A stretch of 44,857 nucleotides of DNA from Kiloniellales bacterium (GTDB lineage Bacteria; Pseudomonadota; Alphaproteobacteria; Kiloniellales; JAKSBE01). The stretch lies in assembly GCA_028282935.1 (NCBI GenBank), contig JANQGU010000060.1, positions 1-44,857 on the forward strand, read 5' to 3'. Positions 40,157-44,857 of the stretch are shown here, piece by piece. Numbering within the stretch: position 1 is the first letter of the stretch; each line of letters opens with the position of its first letter. A model generated the notes under the pieces. It had not been told where the DNA came from, searched no databases, and saw only the letters and a program-made list of their open reading frames with translations. The position numbers and the translations under genes are program-made.

Positions 40157-41335
40157 TCAGGCCATGGCCATGACCGCGGCGGCGAAGCGGTCGATGTCGT
40201 CGTCTTCGACCTTACGGGCGGAGGACTCCAGAGAGAAGGCGGTTTCCGGCGCCCGCATCTCCCGGGCCAGGTCGGCCGCGCCGAAGGCCTTGAAGGCCTC
40301 GGGCAGGCGCCGCTCGACCCCGCAGCGGTCGAGGAGATCGGCGTACCAGTCGCTCAGCGCGCGCGCGTCGGCCGCCAGGCCGCAGGCCTGCGCTGCGGCG
40401 GCGAAGGGCCCCTGGTCGGCCTCGGCCTGCCAGGGCAGCACGGCGGCCAGGCCCAGGGCCGTCGCCAGGCCGTGATGGACCGGCGCCAGCGCCGCCAGGG
40501 CGTGGGAGATGTTGTGGGCCATGGCCACGTTGCAGTTGTCGATGGCGATGCCGGCATAGGCCGAGCCGAGCAGCATCCGCCCGCGCGCCTGCAGGTTCTC
40601 CGGCTCCGCGACCGCGCGTTCCAGCGCGCCGGCGATCAGCGCCAGGGCCCGATGCGCATAGAGGTCGTTGGCCGGCTGGCGCCAGACGTTGCTGCAGGAC
40701 TCCAGGGCGTGGACGAAGGCGTCGAGGCCGGTCCAGGCGGTCAGCCGCGGCGGCAGCGAGGTCGTCAGCTCCGGGTCGAGGATCACCGTGTCGGGCTTGC
40801 TCCGGGTGCTCCAGATCCAGACCTTCTTGCCGTTCTCGCCGTGGAAGATGTTGGTCGAGGAGAGCTCGGAGCCGGTCCCGGCCGTGGTCGGGATGCAGAT
40901 CTTCGGCAGGCCCGGCCCGGGCAGGGACTCCGCCTTCATGGCGAAGTCAGCCGGGCCCTGGCCGGTCGGCGCGACGCAGGCCGCGATCTTGCCGATGTCC
41001 AGGGCCGAGCCGCCGCCCAGGCAGACCACCAGGCCGGCGTCCCGCGCGCGGAGGAACTCGGTGGCCGCCTCGACCTGGGCCTGTTTGGGCTCGCCGGAGA
41101 TCTCGGCGAAGACCGCGACCGCCAGGCCGGCCGCCTCCAGGCCCTCGGTCACGCCCGCCGCGAGGCCCAGCTCTTGCAGGGTGCCGTCGACGACCAGCGC
41201 CGCGGCCTTACCGGGCAGCGCCAGCGCCGCGGCATCTTCCCCGATCCGCCGGGCGCGCCCGGCGCCGAAGTGGATCTGCGGGACGGGCCTGAGGGTGAAG
41301 TCTGGAAGCGCGGTTTCCATCGCCGGTTCTGTCAT
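40157..41335 (-). CDS. Iron-containing alcohol dehydrogenase
   Basis: A 392-residue group III alcohol dehydrogenase. The NAD-binding part has CLGGGSALDIGK and IPTTAGTGSE. The metal ligands are in WTGLDAFVHALE (Asp and His), then AMAHNISHAL and LAPVHHGLA (His residues). Family members reduce aldehydes, glycerol/dihydroxyacetone, lactaldehyde or maleylacetate. The start is uncertain: the ATG at 41335 (MTEPAM) begins where similarity begins but has only a weak AAGAAG site; the ATG at 41320 is an alternative. Paired with the sugar-acid enolase, it may reduce or oxidise a related intermediate. Confidence 0.88.
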   Translation of the reverse strand: MTEPAMETALPDFTLRPVPQIHFGAGRARRIGEDAAALALPGKAAALVVDGTLQELGLAAGVTEGLEAAGLAVAVFAEISGEPKQAQVEAATEFLRARDAGLVVCLGGGSALDIGKIAACVAPTGQGPADFAMKAESLPGPGLPKICIPTTAGTGSELSSTNIFHGENGKKVWIWSTRSKPDTVILDPELTTSLPPRLTAWTGLDAFVHALESCSNVWRQPANDLYAHRALALIAGALERAVAEPENLQARGRMLLGSAYAGIAIDNCNVAMAHNISHALAALAPVHHGLATALGLAAVLPWQAEADQGPFAAAAQACGLAADARALSDWYADLLDRCGVERRLPEAFKAFGAADLAREMRAPETAFSLESSARKVEDDDIDRFAAAVMAMA

Positions 41336-41541
41336 GGCCTGGGGGTTCTTCTTGAGGAGGAACGACCTGGCTCGGGATCGTTTCGAGCCGTCGGAGCGCA
41401 AGCGGGCGCAGCTTAGGCAGCTTCGCCGCCGCCGGATAGAGCCAGGGCGTCGTTATTGTCCCAAAGGCGCCGCCTCTTTTCCCCGGGGGCGGCATCCCCG
41501 GGCTTGCCAGCGGCACGGCCCGCGGCGATCCTCGGCGTGCC

Positions 41542-41898
41542 ATGACCAGCGACCTCGAAGACCTCCTGCAGCGGATCACCGGCGCGACCGGCGCCGACGG
41601 CGAACTGGACCGGCTGATCGCCGAGCGGCTGGAGCCCTCGGACCCGCCCCAGGCGGTGCCGGACTACACCGCCTCGGTCGACAGCTGTCTCGGCCTCATC
41701 GCCCGGGTCCTGCCGGGCTGGGCCTGGCATGTCGGCTTCGGCCCCCGGGGCATCTTTCCCTACGCGACCCTGCAGGATGACCGCGACCGCTTCGAGGCCC
41801 TGGCCCCGACGGTGCCGCTGGCGCTGCTGCAGACGGCGGTGCAGGCTTGCCGGGCGCTCGCGCTTCGCGGCGAGGGTCGGCCCAGGCCCTCGGGGTGA
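41542..41898 (+). CDS. Small protein resembling phage ABA-sandwich domain
   Basis: A 118-residue protein. The start LEDLLQRITGATGADGELDRLIAERLEP and the middle PDYTASVDSCLGLIARVLPGWAWHVGFGPRG are the pattern seen in small phage and prophage proteins with the so-called ABA sandwich domain (..LD..IA.AL....P.YTASIDAA...P.GW.W..). No other phage gene is near, so it is likely a domesticated or stray copy. The segment ALAPTVPLALLQTAVQACRALA continues the match. The ribosome site before the ATG is weak. Confidence 0.65.
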   Translation: MTSDLEDLLQRITGATGADGELDRLIAERLEPSDPPQAVPDYTASVDSCLGLIARVLPGWAWHVGFGPRGIFPYATLQDDRDRFEALAPTVPLALLQTAVQACRALALRGEGRPRPSG

Positions 41899-41911
41899 TC
41901 GGGCGCCGGCT

Positions 41912-42568
41912 TCAGCCGTGCTGCGCGGCGATCTCGGCGATCAGCGCTTCGCCCTCGCGCTGCCGGCAGTAGCCCTTGATCGTGCGCAGGCTGTTCTCGT
42001 GGCGCTCGGGGGTCATGCTGGTGCAGCCGTCGGTCACCAGGGTCACCAGGTAGCCCAGGTCGCAGGCGTCGCGGACCGCCGACTCGACGCATTGGTCGGT
42101 CAGGCAGCCTACGACGATCAGGTGCCGGACGCCGAGGTTGCGCAGCAGGTAGTCGAGGTTGGTCGAGATGAAGACGCTGGACGAGCTCTTGGGCAGGACG
42201 ATCTCGTCCCCCGTGGGAGCGATCTCCTCCAGAACCTGGGCGTCGCGGCTGCCGCGCGGCACGTTGAAGCCGGTGATCTTGTAGTCCAGGCTGCGGTCGC
42301 GGCCGTTCTGGGTCAGGCTCTCGATGACGGTGAAGATCACCTCGATGCCCTGGGCCCGGCAGGCCTCCTGCAGGCGCCGGATCGTCGGCAGCGTGACCTC
42401 GGAGAGCTGCCGGAAGAAGTAGCCGCAGTCGCGCTCGATCTCGGCCGTGGAGAGCTCGGCGAACTGGCCGCCGTCGGGGCGGCAGAAGTAGGTCTGGATG
42501 TCGATGACCAGCAGCGCCGTCGCGCCCGGCGTGATCGGCACCTCGCGGCTGAGTTCCCCGCTCCGCAT
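41912..42568 (-). CDS. Isochorismatase-family cysteine hydrolase
   Basis: A 218-residue hydrolase of the isochorismatase/nicotinamidase/RutB fold. The catalytic triad is visible: Asp23 (LLVIDIQTYF), Lys127 (LPKSSSSVF) and Cys160 (VGCLTDQCVES). The cis-peptide region before the Cys is normal. Such enzymes split amides, carbamates or isochorismate. The local neighbours (a phage-like protein and a methyltransferase) give no pathway, so the substrate is unknown. It could be a ureidoacrylate or N-carbamoyl hydrolase. Confidence 0.88.
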   Translation of the reverse strand: MRSGELSREVPITPGATALLVIDIQTYFCRPDGGQFAELSTAEIERDCGYFFRQLSEVTLPTIRRLQEACRAQGIEVIFTVIESLTQNGRDRSLDYKITGFNVPRGSRDAQVLEEIAPTGDEIVLPKSSSSVFISTNLDYLLRNLGVRHLIVVGCLTDQCVESAVRDACDLGYLVTLVTDGCTSMTPERHENSLRTIKGYCRQREGEALIAEIAAQHG

Positions 42569-42654
42569 CGCTTCATCCTGCTTGGTTTCCGCTCGGCGAC
42601 CAGCCCTATCACGCTTCCGGGCGGGCGCAAAGGGCCCGGGGCTTCCTCCCGAGG

Positions 42655-43524
42655 CTAGTCGTAGGCCAGGGACCAGCCCCGGCCCCTGAGCCAGCAGCGC
42701 TCCTCCGGAAGCTCGGCGCTGCGGTAGAGGCGGGTGACCTGCTTCCAGCCCTCGTTCTCCAAGGCGGCGGCCAGGACGGACTCGGACTCCGGCTCGCGCA
42801 GGCTCTTGCAGGGGAAGATCGCGACCGAGGAGATCCAGCGCGCGCCGAAACCCTCGCCGTCGCGGGTGACGAGGAAGATGGCGCCGCGTCGCACCATATC
42901 GTCGGGCGTGCCCTGGTTGAAGTTCCTGTCGGTAGTCAGCGGCATGACGAGCCGGCCGCCGTCCCGCAGCCGGTCGAGCCAGCTCTCGGCGGGGCGGGTC
43001 ACACCGGCGTTGACGTAGATGACGTCCGCCGGGTCGAAGGGGAGGGTGGCGCCGTCGCCCTCGAGCACCGAGACGTTGCCGGCGGCGGCGAGGTTCGCCT
43101 TCGCCCGCTCTGCCAGCTCGGGCTCGAACTCGATGGCCGTCACCCGGCCCGAGGGACCGACCATCTCCGCCATGACCGCGGAGTAGTAGCCGACCCCGGC
43201 ACCGACGTGGACGACATGCTCGCCTTCGCGCGGTGCCGCCTTGGACAGCAGGAAGGCGTGAAGGGAGGGCTGGCCGTTGTTCAGGTGATCCTCGGGCCGA
43301 ATCCCGACGAGATTGTCGGTGTAGAGGTAGACCGGGTCGGCGCTTGGCGTGGTCACGTAGCCGCGCCCGAACCGCAGGATCGGCCAGGGGCCGGGGCCGA
43401 GAAAGTCCTCCCTCGGGACCTCTGCAAAGGCGGCTTCGACGCCTTCGTCCTGGGCCTCGAAGGCGGCCATGATCTGCTTGGCATAGGCCCGGCGCAGGAT
43501 CTTCAGCTCGTCATCGCTGGTCAT
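42655..43524 (-). CDS. Protein-L-isoaspartate O-methyltransferase-like SAM enzyme
   Basis: A 289-residue SAM-dependent methyltransferase. The N-terminal part (EAQDEGVEAAFAEVPREDFLGPGPW) and the phrase LNNGQPSLHAFLL, followed by motif I VVHVGAGVGYYSAVMAE (104-120), VTAIEFEPELAERAKANL and YVNAGVTRPAESWLDRLRDGGRLVMPL, follow the PIMT pattern. The classic 'G.TISQP' loop is changed to NNGQP, so repair of isoaspartate is not certain. The ATG at 43524 has GGAGCGAC upstream; the track starts nine codons earlier. It is divergent from the sigma-factor-like gene. Confidence 0.85.
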   Translation of the reverse strand: MTSDDELKILRRAYAKQIMAAFEAQDEGVEAAFAEVPREDFLGPGPWPILRFGRGYVTTPSADPVYLYTDNLVGIRPEDHLNNGQPSLHAFLLSKAAPREGEHVVHVGAGVGYYSAVMAEMVGPSGRVTAIEFEPELAERAKANLAAAGNVSVLEGDGATLPFDPADVIYVNAGVTRPAESWLDRLRDGGRLVMPLTTDRNFNQGTPDDMVRRGAIFLVTRDGEGFGARWISSVAIFPCKSLREPESESVLAAALENEGWKQVTRLYRSAELPEERCWLRGRGWSLAYD

Positions 43525-43564
43525 TGTCGCTCCGTGGAATTGGCGTGGCACTGCTTCACCAGGG

Positions 43565-43586
43565 AAGGCGAGCGTGACGTCGCCTT
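43565..43586. promoter_or_regulatory. Inverted repeat in the methyltransferase/sigma divergent gap
   Basis: AAGGCGA (43565-43571) and TCGCCTT (43580-43586) are perfect seven-base arms around GCGTGACG. The dyad lies in the 130-base divergent gap and could be an operator or leader hairpin. No bound protein is implied by the sequence. Confidence 0.4.
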
Positions 43587-43654
43587 GCGGACAATGGAAA
43601 AAAATATCTCGCCGCTGTCCGCGCGGGTGATGATCCTGCGCATAGGACTTCGAG

Positions 43655-44275
43655 GTGAATCAAGCCAAAGAGTCGTGGAGCATGGAGAGCTTTCGGAGTT
43701 TTTGGGACCTTGCTGCCCAGCGCCTTGAGCCGGAGCCGCCACGGGACGTCGCCCGCGCGATCGCGGAGCTGACCGAAGGCGACCTGCTGCGTCTCAAGGT
43801 CCTGGCGCGCCTGCGCGTTCGCGGGCTGCCCGGTGGGATCGGCTGGACCGACCTGCTCCACGAGACCATCCTGCGGGCCCTGAGCGGCGCCCGGCGTTGG
43901 CCGGCGGGCGTGCCGCTGATGGCCTTTCTGGCCGGGGTCATGCGCAGTGTCTGCAGCGAGCACTGGCGCCGGGCGCGGCGCGAAGGGCAGGTCCTGGTCG
44001 TGGCCGAGGCCGGCGTCGAGGCGGCGGATACCTCCCCGGGCGCGGATCAGGAGCGCCAGGTCGCGGCGGCCGAGGCCCTGGCCGCGATCTACCGCCACTT
44101 CGCCGAGGACGCGACGGTCCTGAAGATCATGACGGGCCTGGCAGAGGGCCTCTCGGCACGCGAGATCCGCCGCCGGCACGACCTCACGCAGACCGAATAC
44201 GATACCGCCCGAAAGCGTCTGCGCCGCGCCGTCCTACGGGGCGGCCTGAACGGCCCGGGATGCCTGGAAGGATGA
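43655..44275 (+). CDS. Sigma-70-family-like RNA polymerase sigma factor
   Basis: A 206-residue protein with sigma-like architecture. A region-2-like helical part is at about 30-110 (ELTEGDLLRLKVLARLRVRG, WTDLLHETILRAL, VPLMAFLAGVMRSVCSEHWRRARR). A region-4-like helix-turn-helix is at about 165-195 (GLSAREIRRRHDLTQTEYDTARKRLRRAV). The spacing fits diverged ECF-type factors. The start is taken as GTG at 43655 with AGGA seven bases upstream; the ATG at 43682 is possible. The stop overlaps the ATG of an 82-residue protein (ATGA at 44272-44275), a coupling typical of sigma factors and their regulators. Confidence 0.78.
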   Translation: MNQAKESWSMESFRSFWDLAAQRLEPEPPRDVARAIAELTEGDLLRLKVLARLRVRGLPGGIGWTDLLHETILRALSGARRWPAGVPLMAFLAGVMRSVCSEHWRRARREGQVLVVAEAGVEAADTSPGADQERQVAAAEALAAIYRHFAEDATVLKIMTGLAEGLSAREIRRRHDLTQTEYDTARKRLRRAVLRGGLNGPGCLEG

Positions 44276-44520
44276 CGATCTGGTGTCCCGATTGGGAGTT
44301 GGAGCGGCTGCTGCAGGCGCTCGAGCAGGAAACCCTGGCGGCGGACGAAGATGATCTCAAGAAGATCCTCTCCGAGTCCGGGCTGCCCAAGGCCGAAGGC
44401 CTGGGTCAGGTCGTGCGCGTCGTGCGAGCCGCTGCGGCCGAGTACGAGGAGCCGACCGCGGAGGCGCCGCAGGCCGCTGCCGGCGGGCTTGGCGCTGATC
44501 AGGCGCGCTGGCCGCACTGA
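44272..44520 (+). CDS. Small acidic protein coupled to the sigma-like factor
   Basis: An 82-residue cytoplasmic protein starting MTIWCPDWELERLLQALEQETLAADEDDLKKILSE. It is strongly acidic and mostly helical, with an Ala/Gln-rich end (PTAEAPQAAAGGL) and no membrane segment. Its ATG overlaps the stop of the sigma-like gene by the ATGA arrangement, so the two are made together. It could be an anti-sigma or activity partner, but no family is recognised and this role is inference only. Confidence 0.65.
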   Translation: MTIWCPDWELERLLQALEQETLAADEDDLKKILSESGLPKAEGLGQVVRVVRAAAAEYEEPTAEAPQAAAGGLGADQARWPH

Positions 44521-44543
44521 GCCGGGTTGGGCGGCCCGGCGCT

Positions 44544-44561
44544 TGAGTCCGCGAGGACTCA
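44544..44561. terminator. Hairpin between convergent genes
   Basis: TGAGTCC-GCGA-GGACTCA is a perfect seven-pair stem with a four-base loop, placed where the 82-residue gene and the alpha/beta hydrolase converge. Its right arm includes the hydrolase stop codon. There is no T tract, so it may be only a weak two-way terminator. Confidence 0.4.
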
Positions 44562-44857
44562 GCCCGCCACGCCCTTCCCTTCCAGGAAGGCGGATACGAT
44601 CGGGTTGATCAGGTCGGGCCGGGTCAGGGGGGCCATGTGTCCGCCGTCGGCGACGTCCCGGAAGCGCCAGGTCGGGCAGGCCTCACGCATCAGTTCGACG
44701 ATCTCGCGGATCGGCCGAAGGGTTTGCCGCGCCGAGACCACCAGGGTCTCGCGCGGCGGGGCCTCCGACCATTCGTCCAGGGTCGTGGTCTCGCCCAGGA
44801 CCGCGTCCCACTCGTGCAGGTTCGGCTTCAGACCCTCGACGAAGCTTGCCCGGCGCG
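44559..44857 (-). CDS. Alpha/beta hydrolase, C-terminal part (runs off window)
   Basis: The minus-strand frame stays open from the window edge to a TGA at 44559, giving about 98 residues. The end carries RETLVVSARQTLRPIREIVELMREACPTWRFRDVADGGHMAPLTRPDLINPIVSAFL. The pattern 'VVSA..T..P...I...M' followed by DGGHMAPLTRP is the last strand and the catalytic His loop of an alpha/beta hydrolase. The track shows only the piece after an internal GTG; the real gene begins beyond the window, where the nucleophile Ser should be. The function is not deducible. Confidence 0.8.
   Translation of the reverse strand, partial: RRASFVEGLKPNLHEWDAVLGETTTLDEWSEAPPRETLVVSARQTLRPIREIVELMREACPTWRFRDVADGGHMAPLTRPDLINPIVSAFLEGKGVAG

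Overview
The window is GC-rich, densely packed DNA from an alphaproteobacterium, most likely a Rhodospirillales-like or rhizobial-type heterotroph. The evidence is the rich set of sugar, polyol and sugar-acid uptake and oxidation genes, a sorbitol operon in the same gene order as Rhodobacter smoEFGKS, a PEP-dependent dihydroxyacetone kinase served by its own EI and HPr, and dispersed palindromic intergenic repeats. No taxonomic marker is present, so the placement is inference.

Layout. 1-190: the tail of a possible IS481-like transposase, next to half of a dispersed repeat. 245-3799: an enolase-superfamily enzyme divergent from an SDR - cupin - SDR set. 3809-3944: first copy of repeat family B. 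3978-7633: a CinA-type protein with an eroded amidase domain, a small secreted protein, an orphan TAXI-type binding protein and a second secreted protein. 7677-14625: a sorbitol/mannitol-type operon (smoE, F, G, K, S plus an extra SDR) with a divergent SorC-type regulator; the region between them holds two pairs of half-sites spaced 19 bp apart. 14705-25198: the centrepiece. A binding protein, two permeases, a two-helix membrane protein and two ATPases are followed, with stop/start overlaps, by dhaL, dhaM, HPr, EI and a helix-turn-helix gene. Two stacked inverted-repeat elements and then dhaK follow. The simplest reading is that an imported polyol or triose becomes dihydroxyacetone and is phosphorylated through a dedicated PEP-EI-HPr-DhaM-DhaL-DhaK relay.

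25301-26811: the control region of that operon, with GTTTAGT/ACTAAAC palindromes on both sides of a divergent junction, and a frameshifted amidohydrolase. 26912-27954: an ArsI/CadI-like metalloenzyme followed by a SigZ-like sigma factor. 28277-29122: a free-standing MHYT membrane sensor with a strong terminator. 29272-30255: a Gfo/Idh/MocA oxidoreductase. 30834-33266: a beta carbonic anhydrase and a SulP anion transporter downstream of a perfect 17-bp palindrome. 33299-37714: an RND efflux pump and adaptor. 37886-38731: an OmpA-type lipoprotein. 38943-41335: a galactonate-dehydratase-like enolase and an iron-type alcohol dehydrogenase. 41542-43524: a small phage-domain-like protein, an isochorismatase-type hydrolase and a PIMT-like methyltransferase. 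43655-44520: a divergent sigma-70-like factor coupled to an 82-residue protein. 44559 to the end: the C-terminus of an alpha/beta hydrolase.

No tRNA, rRNA, CRISPR array or intact mobile element was recognised. All assignments come from reading the sequence and recalling protein families; no search was run.
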